A DNA stretch of 64,000 nt from M3007 sp033764075 (GTDB taxonomy: Bacteria; Bacteroidota; Bacteroidia; Chitinophagales; Saprospiraceae): the NCBI GenBank assembly GCA_033764075.1, contig JANRJH010000005.1:1-64000 (forward strand), in the 5' to 3' direction. Positions 16,250 to 24,141 of this stretch are shown here, one piece after another. Under the pieces are notes generated by a model, which saw nothing but the letters and a program-made list of their open reading frames with translations, was not told the DNA's origin and ran no database searches. Position 1 is the stretch's first letter. Each line of letters starts with the position of its first letter. A program made the position numbers and the translations under genes.

Positions 16250-19231
16250 ATGTCAACTACAATCAAGCGACCGGTTGCCCTTTTTTACATGGCTTACGTA
16301 TTAGGGGCGGCCAGCCTTGTCCTGTCCTTGAGCGCCAACCGCAACCTGCGCAACAACTTCGGCAGCCCCCTCGATACCCAGGAGCAACAGTGGGTCGACT
16401 CTGTGTTTAACAACCTCTCCATCACCCAGCGCATCGGACAGTTGTTCATGCTGCGCGCGCATTCCGACAAGGATGCGCAGTATGAGGACGAGCTCGAGCA
16501 GGTCATCCGCCGCTTTCAACCCGGCGGACTGTGCTTCTTCCAGGGAACACCCGAAAAACAGGCGGAGCTCACCAACCGCTTCCAGGCCGCCAGCCCGAGC
16601 CTGCCCCTGCTCATCAGCATGGATGCCGAGTGGGGACTCGGCATGCGCCTCAAGGGAAGCACCATATCTTTCCCCAAACAACTCATGCTGGGGGCCATCC
16701 AGGACGACCGCCTGGTGTACGAAATGGGCAAGGAGGTGGCGCGCGAATGCCGCCGCCTGGGCGTACACATGAACTTCGCCCCCGTGGCCGACGTGAACAA
16801 CAACCCCCTGAACCCCGTGATCAACGAACGGTCGTTCGGGGAAGATCGCGCCAACGTCACCAAAAAATGCCTGCAATACATGCGCGGACTGCAGGACGCC
16901 GGCGTGCTCGCCTGCGCCAAACACTTCCCCGGACACGGCGACACCCATGTGGACTCGCACGAGGAACTGCCCGTGATCAACCACAGCCGCAGCCGGCTGG
17001 ACAGCCTTGAGCTGCACCCCTTCCGTGTGCTCACACAGGGCGGTGTGGGTTCCATCATGGTCGCCCACCTCAACGTGCCGGCCCTAGACCAGCGCGACAA
17101 GCGACCGACAACCCTCAGCCGGGCTACCGTAACCGGACTGCTGCGGGAAAACATCGGCTTCGACGGACTCATCGTCACCGACGCCATGGAAATGAAGGGT
17201 GTCACCAAATACTACGCGCCGGGAGAGGCGGAATTAGAAGCGCTGAAGGCCGGAAACGACATTCTGCTGCTTCCTTCTGACGTCGACGCCGCCTTTCGTG
17301 CCATCCTGCAGGCCCTGCACGACGGCGGACTGGACATGCGACAGGTGAATGCCAGCGTGAAAAGGGTGCTTCGCGCCAAATATCGCCTCGGGCTCACCTA
17401 TCGCACCGGGGTGGACATCTACGCCGTGTCCGAAGACCTGAACCGCCCCGAAGCCTATCTGCTGAAACGCCGGCTGGCAGAGGACGCACTCACCCTGGTG
17501 CGCGACCGGTACAGCCTGGCGGGATTCGCCGGTCTGGAAGGGCAGCGCATCGCCACGGTATCCATCGGCGAAGATACGCAGACCCCCTTCCAGACCACCT
17601 GCGGCTGGTATGGCCCTATTGACCATTTTCACCGGCCCAAAGAACGGTCTTCCGAGCAGGACCATCGCCTGCTGGACTCCCTGCTGAACTACGACGTGGT
17701 CCTCGTGAGCTTTCACAACATGAGCGCCAAAGCTGCAGACCAGTACGGGGTTTCTAATACGTCGCTGGGTTTCCTGCAACGACTCACCCGCGTGATGCCC
17801 AATACCGGCGTGGTGGTGTTCGGCAACCCGTATAGCCTGAAGTTTTTCGACAATGCACCCTTGCTCGTTTGCGCCTACAACGACGAAGCGCTCACCCAGG
17901 AGCTCGCCGCCCAGGCGCTGTTCGGCGCCATCGATTTCAAGGGCAAACTGCCGGTGACGGCCTCGCCAAACGCGCCCTTCGGGCAGGGCATCGTGAAAAC
18001 GTTCAATGACAAACGCCTGGCCTACGACATCCCGGAATCCGTCGGCATGAACAGCGATACCCTGGCCCGCATGGACGAACTGGTGCAGGAAATGATCGAT
18101 GCCGGCGCCGCCCCCGGTTGCCAGATCCTGGTGGCGAAAAACAACCGCATCGTGTGGCACAAGTCGTATGGCCACTTCACCTACGAGCAAACGGAGCCTG
18201 TGGGCCTCACCAACCTGTACGACCTGGCCTCGGTGACCAAGGTGACCGCCACGACACTCGCCATGATGCAACTCTACGAACAGGGCTGTATCGACATCCG
18301 GAAAACGCTGGGCAGCTATCTGCCCGAAGTGCAGGGCACCAACAAGAACGACCTGATCATCGAGGACCTGCTGGCCCACCACGCCGGACTCGTCTCCTGG
18401 ATCCCCTTCTACGAAAGCACCGTCAGCCGCTACGGCATACCCAACCAGCACATTTACCACCGCCAGGCCGACGAGGACTCTCCGGTGCCCGTCGCCAAAG
18501 ATATGTTCATGGTGCAGGAGCAGGTGGACACGGTGTGGAACACCATTTACCGCTCCGACCTGCACGACCGCCGCAGTTACCGCTACTCGGATCTCGGCCT
18601 GTACCTGAGCGCACGCGCCGTCGAGACCCAGACCCGCCAAACCCTGGATGCGTACATGGACGAACAGTTCTACCGGCCCCTGGGCCTGGCCACCACCACG
18701 TACAACCCCTGGAAACGCGGCTGGGCAGACCGCTGCGCGCCCACCGAAGAGGATCGTTATTTCCGTCAGCAGCGCCTGCAAGGATACGTGCACGACATGG
18801 GCGCCGCCATGCTCGGCGGCGTGGCAGGCCACGCAGGCCTGTTCAGCAACGCCAACGACGTGGCCAAGATATTCCAGATGCTGCTCAACGGCGGCCACTA
18901 CGGCGGCCGACAGTACCTGCAGGCCGAAACCATCCGCTATTTCACCACGCGCTATTACCGCAGCTCCCGCCGCGGGCTCGGGTTCGACATGAAAGAAACC
19001 GATCCCAAGCGCGACCCCAACCTGAGCACCCTGGCCGGCCCCAACACCTTCGGGCACCTGGGATTCACCGGAAACGCCGTGTGGGCCGACCCCGACAAGC
19101 AGCTCGTCTTTATCTTCCTGTCCAACCGAACCTACCCCACCATGCGCAACAATAAGCTGATTACCATGGACTACCGGATCCGGTTGCAGGATTTGGTGTA
19201 CAGGGCTATGGGGCCGGTGGTGGCGCCGTAG
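16250..19231 (+). CDS. GH3 N-acetylhexosaminidase-like domain fused to a serine beta-lactamase-like domain
   Basis: 993 residues. A hydrophobic segment near residues 8-28 may be a signal or anchor. Residues about 45-370 are a GH3 domain with the NagZ signature KHFPGHGDT at about 224 and TDAMEMKGV near 307; 380-590 resemble the GH3 C-terminal domain. Residues about 595-985 are a beta-lactamase/transpeptidase-like serine hydrolase with SVTK (Ser near 661), a YSD at the second motif, and HLGFTG near the end. Known: NagZ cuts GlcNAc from muropeptides and class C-like hydrolases act on peptidoglycan or D-amino acid substrates, so a cell-wall recycling or remodelling role is likely. The fusion is known from Bacteroidota. 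The start at 16250 avoids overlap with the upstream gene. Confidence 0.9.
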   Translation: MSTTIKRPVALFYMAYVLGAASLVLSLSANRNLRNNFGSPLDTQEQQWVDSVFNNLSITQRIGQLFMLRAHSDKDAQYEDELEQVIRRFQPGGLCFFQGTPEKQAELTNRFQAASPSLPLLISMDAEWGLGMRLKGSTISFPKQLMLGAIQDDRLVYEMGKEVARECRRLGVHMNFAPVADVNNNPLNPVINERSFGEDRANVTKKCLQYMRGLQDAGVLACAKHFPGHGDTHVDSHEELPVINHSRSRLDSLELHPFRVLTQGGVGSIMVAHLNVPALDQRDKRPTTLSRATVTGLLRENIGFDGLIVTDAMEMKGVTKYYAPGEAELEALKAGNDILLLPSDVDAAFRAILQALHDGGLDMRQVNASVKRVLRAKYRLGLTYRTGVDIYAVSEDLNRPEAYLLKRRLAEDALTLVRDRYSLAGFAGLEGQRIATVSIGEDTQTPFQTTCGWYGPIDHFHRPKERSSEQDHRLLDSLLNYDVVLVSFHNMSAKAADQYGVSNTSLGFLQRLTRVMPNTGVVVFGNPYSLKFFDNAPLLVCAYNDEALTQELAAQALFGAIDFKGKLPVTASPNAPFGQGIVKTFNDKRLAYDIPESVGMNSDTLARMDELVQEMIDAGAAPGCQILVAKNNRIVWHKSYGHFTYEQTEPVGLTNLYDLASVTKVTATTLAMMQLYEQGCIDIRKTLGSYLPEVQGTNKNDLIIEDLLAHHAGLVSWIPFYESTVSRYGIPNQHIYHRQADEDSPVPVAKDMFMVQEQVDTVWNTIYRSDLHDRRSYRYSDLGLYLSARAVETQTRQTLDAYMDEQFYRPLGLATTTYNPWKRGWADRCAPTEEDRYFRQQRLQGYVHDMGAAMLGGVAGHAGLFSNANDVAKIFQMLLNGGHYGGRQYLQAETIRYFTTRYYRSSRRGLGFDMKETDPKRDPNLSTLAGPNTFGHLGFTGNAVWADPDKQLVFIFLSNRTYPTMRNNKLITMDYRIRLQDLVYRAMGPVVAP

Positions 19232-19248
19232 GGGGTAATGCTAAGGCC

Positions 19249-19335
19249 TTAAGCTGCGGCATACACCACGCGTTTGGTGTCGAACCGGCGGATGATGCTG
19301 TTAATTTTCTCCCGGTATTTTGTTGTTTTATCCAT
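19249..19335 (-). CDS. very short open frame, possible remnant
   Basis: 28 codons, MDKTTKYREKINSIIRRFDT and a short tail. The first 15 residues recall the start of XisI-type excision-factor proteins, but the rest does not continue. It lies just downstream of the nucleotidyltransferase pair and may be a truncated gene; it may also be chance. Confidence 0.2.
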   Translation of the reverse strand: MDKTTKYREKINSIIRRFDTKRVVYAAA

Positions 19336-19380
19336 GTGAAAAAACAATTTTGATTCAAAAAACTGGAAATTAATTGAAGT

Positions 19381-19842
19381 TCAACCGTTTTTTTTCTTCT
19401 TTTTGCGAAGCATTTTAACATCTACCTTGTCTTTAAGACGTCCGGTAGACAGTTTGTTCGTGATCAAATCTTCAAGATTAATGAATGGAATTACTGCTCC
19501 TTCGAAAACGGCCTCTTCTCTATGCAGGTAACAGGCGTCAAAATCTACCCCTTCGAGTTGAACAATCAAGTCAATCCGATTAGGCTCGTAACCCAATTGA
19601 ATGACATTTTCAGGATTCATCAAGTCATCCAACTTAATTCCTAAAGCGCCAAGACCGAACTGATCCAATGTGTCCAACAATTTTTCAGCATTTTGGGGGG
19701 CGGCCCATATCCAAAAATCAAGGTCATTGGTGTATCGGGGGTATCCATGATAAGCAACGGCATAGCCTCCAACGACGAGATACCTAACGCCGTTTTCGTT
19801 TAACAACTTTATAAACGCCTTGAAATCTTCGTCCAGCACCAT
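19381..19842 (-). CDS. nucleotidyltransferase-fold protein (probable toxin-antitoxin or abortive infection type)
   Basis: 153 residues. Seen: GGYAVAYHG at 25-33 and the catalytic-type TNDLDF at 38-43, then DLIVQLEGVDFD near 98 and a basic Lys-rich tail. This is the minimal nucleotidyltransferase pattern of Bacteroidota proteins related to the AbiEii/MNT group. The frame is open far upstream, but the ATG at 19842 fits the family start (MVLDEDFKAFIKLLNE). A 69-codon gene overlaps its 5' end by 59 nt and is presumably its partner. The pair is AT-richer than the flanking genes, suggesting recent acquisition (inference). Confidence 0.75.
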   Translation of the reverse strand: MVLDEDFKAFIKLLNENGVRYLVVGGYAVAYHGYPRYTNDLDFWIWAAPQNAEKLLDTLDQFGLGALGIKLDDLMNPENVIQLGYEPNRIDLIVQLEGVDFDACYLHREEAVFEGAVIPFINLEDLITNKLSTGRLKDKVDVKMLRKKKKKNG

Positions 19843-19993
19843 ATTTCCAGTCGTTGTATTGTTTGCGAATCTTTTCCAAGGCCAATATGCGCTCATAAGC
19901 CGGTCGATTGCGCCAGTACAACACATCGTCGGGCTCTTGTCCTTTTTTGTAAATGCGAATGGGATATAGACTTTTTTCCTGCATACTAGACAC
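19784..19993 (-). CDS. small partner protein of the nucleotidyltransferase
   Basis: 69 residues, basic, with the pattern IRIYKKGQEPDDVLYWRNRP followed by a helix ERILALEKIRKQY and RFQGVYKVVKRKRR. The YWRNRPAYERILALE-type string is recurrent in small Bacteroidota proteins encoded just before nucleotidyltransferases, so I take it as the partner of the gene it overlaps. Which member is toxin and which antitoxin cannot be said from sequence. Confidence 0.65.
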   Translation of the reverse strand: MSSMQEKSLYPIRIYKKGQEPDDVLYWRNRPAYERILALEKIRKQYNDWKYGAGRRFQGVYKVVKRKRR

Positions 19994-20091
19994 AAATTTA
20001 CGATAATTTCCGGTATTTCCAATGGATTACCCACCCTCATTTTTAAAACAACCACCCCTGCCCATCCGTTATACCCCGAACGCTCTGCCGG

Positions 20092-20934
20092 ATGAACGCT
20101 GATATCACACACCAAGACCTCGCCGCCCTCCACGAGTCCACCCAGGCCCGGGAAAAAGCCGTTAAAACCCGCATCATCAGCGACTGGCTGCCGCGCTACA
20201 CGGGTATGCCGCTGACCGAATTCGGCGAGTACATCCTGCTGGTCAATTTCCGCCACTACGTTCACCTGTTCGCCGAAAAGCACAACGCAGTCATCCACGG
20301 CCAGGACCGGCCCATGCAGGCCGCCACCGCCGGGAACATCACCATCGTCAACTTCGGTATCGGCAGCCCCAACGCGGGCCTGGTCGTCGACCTGCTGGAA
20401 GCCATTCACCCCAAGGCCGTGTTGTTCCTGGGTAAATGCGGCGGCCTGCGTGCCGATAAAAACAAGGTGGGCGACCTCATCCTGCCCATCGCCGCCATCC
20501 GGGGCGAAGGCACCTCCGACGACTACCTGCCGCCCCAGGTGCCCGCACTGCCCGCCTTCGCCCTGCAAAAAGCCATCTCCACCACCATCCGGGAATACGA
20601 GCGCGACTACTGGACCGGCGTGGTGTACACCACCAACAAACGCGTGTGGGAGCACCGGGAGGATTTCAAGGCGCGCCTGCGCGAGTTCCGCTGCTACGCC
20701 ATCGACATGGAAACGGCCACCATCTTTGTCGCGGCCTTCAAAAACCGCATGCCCGCCGGTGCACTCCTGCTGGTCAGCGACCTGCCCATGCTGCCCGAAG
20801 GCATCAAGACCGAGGCCGGCGACAGGGAAGCGACGGCGCTGTTTGCCGATATGCACCTGTCGATAGGTGTGGATTCATTGAGACAGCTGATCAACAAGGG
20901 ACTGACGGTGAAACACTTGAAGTTCGAGGATTGA
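20092..20934 (+). CDS. amn: AMP nucleosidase (short form)
   Basis: 280 residues of the nucleoside phosphorylase fold. Seen: ITIVNFGIGSPNAGLVVDLL near 81, FLGKCGGL near 116, YAIDMETATIF near 204 with the substrate-binding ME pair, and VSDLPM near 227. Known: Amn splits AMP to adenine and ribose 5-phosphate and helps set adenylate levels. The protein lacks the N-terminal domain of the 484-residue E. coli enzyme, as is usual in Bacteroidota. A hairpin-type repeat starts 24 nt after its stop. Confidence 0.88.
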   Translation: MNADITHQDLAALHESTQAREKAVKTRIISDWLPRYTGMPLTEFGEYILLVNFRHYVHLFAEKHNAVIHGQDRPMQAATAGNITIVNFGIGSPNAGLVVDLLEAIHPKAVLFLGKCGGLRADKNKVGDLILPIAAIRGEGTSDDYLPPQVPALPAFALQKAISTTIREYERDYWTGVVYTTNKRVWEHREDFKARLREFRCYAIDMETATIFVAAFKNRMPAGALLLVSDLPMLPEGIKTEAGDREATALFADMHLSIGVDSLRQLINKGLTVKHLKFED

Positions 20935-20957
20935 GCGCGTTTTGCTGGTGCGGCCGG

Positions 20958-21035
20958 ATGGCACGCGGATGACACGGATGCTGCGCTACACGGATTGCCA
21001 CTGATTCAAACCCGTTTCCATCCGTGTTCGCGTGG
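20958..21035. repeat. ATCCGCG/ACACGGAT hairpin repeat, copy A (diverged)
   Basis: Begins ATGGCACGCGGATGACACGG, the same opening as copies at 22341 and 39300, and ends in a partly complementary CATCCGTGTTCGCGTGG. The arms pair only imperfectly, so this copy has decayed. It follows the amn stop codon closely. Confidence 0.75.
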
Positions 21036-21068
21036 TTCGAAAATGTATTCACCATATTAATACAAATC

Positions 21069-22316
21069 ATGGAACGCCTGCTTGTTTTTTTTCTTGTACT
21101 GTGCTTTTCCGTTCCCTTGTCTGCCCAGGAGTACGAAGCCGAACTCGAAGAACTGAAGGAAGAGGCCGTCGGGCTCGATGAGCAGAAAAAGGCCCTGCTC
21201 AAGCAAATGGAGGGCATCAAATTTCAGATCATCCAGCGCGACCTGGAGGCTGCCGGCCTGCCCACCTTGTTGCCGGGCGATGAACTCGTGCGCCACTCCG
21301 CCATGGCGCTGGCCTATTGCGAGGAGCACGAGCAGGCGCGCTGGGTGGCGCACATCCTGGTGCCCGACGTGCTGTCCGGAACCGTGTTTCGCAGCAACGA
21401 CTTCCGGCCCGATCCCCTCGTGTCCACCGGCAGCGCGGTAGAGGCCGATTACTTCCTCAAGTACCGGCAACCCGACAGCACCTGGCGGTACGACGGTTTC
21501 GGGTACGACCGCGGCCACCTGGCGCCGTCGGCCGATTTCCGCTGGTCGCAGACCGCCCTGTCGGAGTCGTATTTTTACTCGAATATGTCGCCCCAGGTGG
21601 CCGATTTCAACCGCGGCAGTTGGGGCGAGCTGGAGGACAAGGTTCGGGGCTACCTCTACGCGCATCCGCAGACGCAGTTGTACGTGGTGAGCGGGCCGGT
21701 GCTGGAGCCCGATCTGCCCGTTATGGAGCGGGGCGTCAACCGGGTGAGCATCCCCCGGCGCTACTGGAAGGTGGCCATGGACCTGCAAAACCGCCGCGCC
21801 ATTGGCTTTGTGATGCCCAACCGGGCCATCACCGAGCCGCTGGTTGCTTTTGCCGTCGCGGTAGACGAGGTGGAGGCCCTCACCGGACTCAACTTCTTCT
21901 CCGCCTTGCCCGACGACGTGGAAGACAGCCTCGAGATCCAAAAAAAGCCCGCCGAATGGCTGCCGGGATCGGCCGTCGGCGATGTGGCGCCCTTGCCGGC
22001 CACCAGCCTGCCGCCCAACCACTTCAACACCACCCAGGCCCGGCTTTACCAGGATAAAAACGACGTGGTGAACGTGTGTGGCACCGTGGTGAGCGCCCGC
22101 CGCAGCCGCGCGGGCAACATCCTGCTCAACCTCGACCGGCAGTTTCCGAACCAGGTGTTCACCGTGTTCATCAAAAAGCCGTTCATCCCCAACTTCAGCT
22201 ACGACCCGGTGGAGACGCTGAAAGGAAAGACGATTTGCGTGAAAGGCAGGGTGACGAGCCTGGACGGGGTGAGCGCGATGTTTATTGAGGGGGAGCGGGA
22301 GTTGAAGGTGTATTGA
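21069..22316 (+). CDS. secreted DNA/RNA non-specific endonuclease with C-terminal OB-like domain
   Basis: 415 residues. Signal peptide (ERLLVFFLVLCFSVPLSA), then a short coiled coil to about residue 55. Residues about 95-290 are the NUC1/non-specific endonuclease domain with the active-site motif DRGHLAPSAD near 147 and the metal-binding Asn region SNMSPQVADFN near 175. Residues 310-415 look like an OB fold (VVNVCGTVVSARRSRAGNIL, GKTICVKGRVTSLDGV), which could bind nucleic acid. Probably exported and used for nucleic-acid breakdown; an effector role cannot be excluded. The ATG at 21069 is chosen for the signal peptide. Flanked by hairpin repeats on both sides. Confidence 0.9.
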   Translation: MERLLVFFLVLCFSVPLSAQEYEAELEELKEEAVGLDEQKKALLKQMEGIKFQIIQRDLEAAGLPTLLPGDELVRHSAMALAYCEEHEQARWVAHILVPDVLSGTVFRSNDFRPDPLVSTGSAVEADYFLKYRQPDSTWRYDGFGYDRGHLAPSADFRWSQTALSESYFYSNMSPQVADFNRGSWGELEDKVRGYLYAHPQTQLYVVSGPVLEPDLPVMERGVNRVSIPRRYWKVAMDLQNRRAIGFVMPNRAITEPLVAFAVAVDEVEALTGLNFFSALPDDVEDSLEIQKKPAEWLPGSAVGDVAPLPATSLPPNHFNTTQARLYQDKNDVVNVCGTVVSARRSRAGNILLNLDRQFPNQVFTVFIKKPFIPNFSYDPVETLKGKTICVKGRVTSLDGVSAMFIEGERELKVY

Positions 22317-22340
22317 GATCGTTTTGCCTTTCGGTCTTTG

Positions 22341-22473
22341 ATGGCACGCGGATGACACGGATGCTGCGCAACGCGGATCAAAACGGATTGCTCCCGAAAC
22401 CCATCTCGCCGAAGGCGAGAAAAAAATCCGTTGTCATCCGCGTTGCGCAGCATCCGTGTCATCCGTGTGCCAT
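22341..22473. repeat. ATCCGCG/ACACGGAT hairpin repeat, copy B (intact)
   Basis: Arms 22341-22378 and 22436-22473 are 38 nt inverted repeats with a single mismatch; the loop holds a second small hairpin (CTCGCC/GGCGAG). It begins 24 nt after the endonuclease stop and ends 10 nt before the stop of the convergent lipoprotein gene, so it may act as a two-way terminator. Confidence 0.85.
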
Positions 22474-22483
22474 TACGCAGCGA

Positions 22484-22960
22484 TCACTCCAGCTCCGGAT
22501 CCAGGCTGTCTCCGGGAAACAGGAAAGCGTCGTCGCCTCCTTCCAGCAGGCTGTCGAGCGGCGGCTCATTCGGGTTTTCGCGCCAGTCCACCCGCCAGCG
22601 ATCCCGGATGCGGCGTAGGATGAGGGTGTCGGGTACGTCGCGCCCGATTTCGTCCTTGAGCAAAAAGGTACACACTGCGGAATCGCCGGCGACTTGGCAC
22701 TCCAGGTCGCGCAGCAGGGTGATGGACGCAATGGTGCTGTCTTCTGCAAAAGTGATGGACGCCAGGAAGTCGATAAACGCGTAGGTGGCTTCGGTGCTGT
22801 ATGCGCGGGCGGAGTCGAACTGGTTCTGGTCGATGAACCCTTGCCAGAGGAGCACGACGTCCTCCGGCGGCAGATCGGGTGTGGTGGGCCGGGGTGGGGG
22901 CGTTTGGCAGGCGGCCACCAGGCCGATGCCGGCAACGAGGAACAGGGTAGGGGTACGCAT
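22484..22960 (-). CDS. lipoprotein with an NTF2/DUF4878-like fold, function unknown
   Basis: 158 residues. Signal with lipobox VAAC (RTPTLFLVAGIGLVAAC) and a Pro/Thr-rich spacer. The mature part has a helix WQGFIDQNQFDSARAYSTEA followed by beta strands (VCTFLLKDEIG, LILRRIRDRWRVDW), the layout of small NTF2-like lipoproteins in Bacteroidota. The open frame extends 28 codons upstream, but the ATG at 22960 is right for the signal. A perfect -7 box lies at 22987-22994. Confidence 0.75.
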   Translation of the reverse strand: MRTPTLFLVAGIGLVAACQTPPPRPTTPDLPPEDVVLLWQGFIDQNQFDSARAYSTEATYAFIDFLASITFAEDSTIASITLLRDLECQVAGDSAVCTFLLKDEIGRDVPDTLILRRIRDRWRVDWRENPNEPPLDSLLEGGDDAFLFPGDSLDPELE

Positions 22961-22986
22961 ACGGAACGGTTTGGGTGATGATCGGT

Positions 22987-22994
22987 CAAAGATA
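22987..22994 (-). promoter_or_regulatory. -7 box of the NTF2-like lipoprotein gene
   Basis: Plus-strand CAAAGATA reads TATCTTTG, 26 nt upstream of the start codon. No matching -33 box. Confidence 0.55.
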
Positions 22995-23068
22995 GAAGGC
23001 CGATTGGATTCTGGTAGGATGTTGTGAATAAATCCGTTGCGCAAACCGAAAAAAAATTGAAAAAAATA

Positions 23069-23101
23069 TTTGGAGAAAATGATGCGGTGTGGTTATCTTT
23101 G
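23069..23101 (+). promoter_or_regulatory. promoter of the tRNA-Val locus (TTTG-N21-TATCTTTG)
   Basis: TTTG at 23069-23072 and a perfect -7 box at 23094-23101, spacing 21 nt. It precedes the truncated tRNA copy and then the intact tRNA-Val, so both would be on one transcript. Confidence 0.7.
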
Positions 23102-23118
23102 CACCCGCTTCGGTAAAA

Positions 23119-23173
23119 GGGCGCATAGCTCAGCCGGTTCAGCGCATCCCGATTACATCGGGAGGGTCGGATT
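23119..23173 (+). pseudogene. truncated tRNA-Val-like copy without T-arm
   Basis: The first 24 nt equal those of the intact tRNA-Val downstream. The anticodon arm differs but pairs well (TCCCG/CGGGA, loop ATTACAT, again TAC at the anticodon position). The D-stem closing GAGC has become GCGC, and the sequence stops resembling a tRNA after GGGTCGG: there is no T-arm and no 3' acceptor strand. It cannot be a normal tRNA. Confidence 0.75.
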
Positions 23174-23193
23174 GGTAAAAGAAGTAAAAATTA

Positions 23194-23268
23194 GGGCGCA
23201 TAGCTCAGCCGGTTCAGAGCATCTGCCTTACAAGCAGAGGGTCGGAGGTTCGAATCCTTCTGCGCCCA
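23194..23268 (+). tRNA. tRNA-Val (anticodon TAC)
   Basis: 75 nt. Acceptor GGGCGCA/TGCGCCC, D-stem GCTC/GAGC, anticodon stem TCTGC/GCAGA with loop CTTACAA, T-loop TTCGAAT; discriminator A, CCA not encoded. A terminator hairpin follows at once. Confidence 0.96.
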
Positions 23269-23271
23269 CAA

Positions 23272-23298
23272 GAGGTCACCTTCGGGTGGCCTTTTTTT
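23272..23298 (+). terminator. terminator after tRNA-Val
   Basis: AGGTCACC-TTCG-GGTGGCCT, an 8-bp stem with one G-T pair, followed by a T-run. Confidence 0.8.
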
Positions 23299-23314
23299 AT
23301 TGGCCTTTCCCTGT

Positions 23315-23878
23315 TTAAAACGAAATCGTATCCGCCCCCCAACCATTCGGGTTGAAGCCGGTTTCGTAGATGTATTTGGGCATGTGGTCCCAGTCCCTGC
23401 CGGTTTTCCGAAACCAGGCGCGTTCTGCAATATTGAGCAGCGCTTCGAAATATAAATCGTGGGGGAAAGCGGCCGGGTTTTGCAGCACTTCTTCGTAAAA
23501 AGCCCGGCCGTTGGCTACCACGGCGCAGCGGGCGTATAAAAAGAGATCGGACGAGATGCCTTCGTCGTCTGGAACGGAATGTTCGGCATACGTGCGGCCG
23601 TCCAGGAGCCACAGTTTTTCAGAAAGCAGTTCGTAAAAAGCGAGGATGGCCGATTCGGACATCTCTGTCAATGCGCGAACTACCGGCTCGATGACGGCAT
23701 CGTCGTTGCCCTCTTTCGACCAGTCGAGTTTTTCGATGAACTGCCAGAAGAGCCCTTCATTCATGGCAGCGGCCTCATCGGGCATAACAATGTACAGTTC
23801 CGCTCCTGGATATTTTTCCTGCAATTCCTGCACCATGTCGGGGTGAAGGGCGCTGAGCGGCATTTTGATGTTGCTCAT
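23315..23878 (-). CDS. DUF4240 family protein
   Basis: 187 residues, cytoplasmic, acidic. The region MNEGLFWQFIEKLDW near residue 40 followed by a helical bundle and YEALLNIAERAWFRKTG near the end matches the DUF4240 pattern. Proteins of this family are found across bacteria without a defined role, sometimes beside toxin-like or immunity genes. The start at 23878 (MSNIKMPLSAL) is preferred over a frame start 10 codons upstream because a -7 box lies between them at 23897-23904. Confidence 0.7.
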   Translation of the reverse strand: MSNIKMPLSALHPDMVQELQEKYPGAELYIVMPDEAAAMNEGLFWQFIEKLDWSKEGNDDAVIEPVVRALTEMSESAILAFYELLSEKLWLLDGRTYAEHSVPDDEGISSDLFLYARCAVVANGRAFYEEVLQNPAAFPHDLYFEALLNIAERAWFRKTGRDWDHMPKYIYETGFNPNGWGADTISF

Positions 23879-23896
23879 AAAAATTAATTGGCTACG

Positions 23897-23904
23897 CAAA
23901 GTTA
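23897..23904 (-). promoter_or_regulatory. -7 box of the DUF4240 gene
   Basis: Plus-strand CAAAGTTA reads TAACTTTG, a perfect match, 19 nt before the start codon. Confidence 0.55.
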
Positions 23905-23950
23905 CCATTTTTATTGCAAAAAACTACACTGCAGCCCCCTCGGCCGGCAA

Positions 23951-23990
23951 AAATCCGCGTTGCGCAGCATCCGGTTCATCCGTGTGCCAT
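23951..23990. repeat. hairpin repeat, copy C (right arm only)
   Basis: 40 nt nearly identical to the right arm of copy B (ATCCGCGTTGCGCAGCATCC then TCATCCGTGTGCCAT) with no left arm nearby. A solo arm, so it cannot form the long hairpin. Confidence 0.75.
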
Positions 23991-24030
23991 TGGGTTGTGT
24001 ACAGCCGGTTATCCATCAAATTTAAAATTA

Positions 24031-24062
24031 TTTGTTTTATAATGAAAATATACCTTACTTTG
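24031..24062 (+). promoter_or_regulatory. promoter of the DnaE2-like polymerase gene
   Basis: TTTG at 24031-24034 and TTACTTTG at 24055-24062 (one mismatch to TAnnTTTG), spacing 20 nt. The leader to the start codon is about 70 nt. Confidence 0.55.
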
Positions 24063-24141
24063 CACGCAAATTGTTTTTAATCCCACGCACCCCGCCTTTT
24101 CTCCCTCCACTGTACCCAGACGAGAAAATCCGCGCCGGTGT

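Noticed and set aside
17234..19057. 607-codon minus-strand open frame
   Set aside because: Antisense of the GH3/beta-lactamase fusion; no motif.
19843..20856. N-terminal extension of the nucleotidyltransferase to 491 codons
   Set aside because: The extension is antisense to amn and the partner gene; the family start is at 19842.
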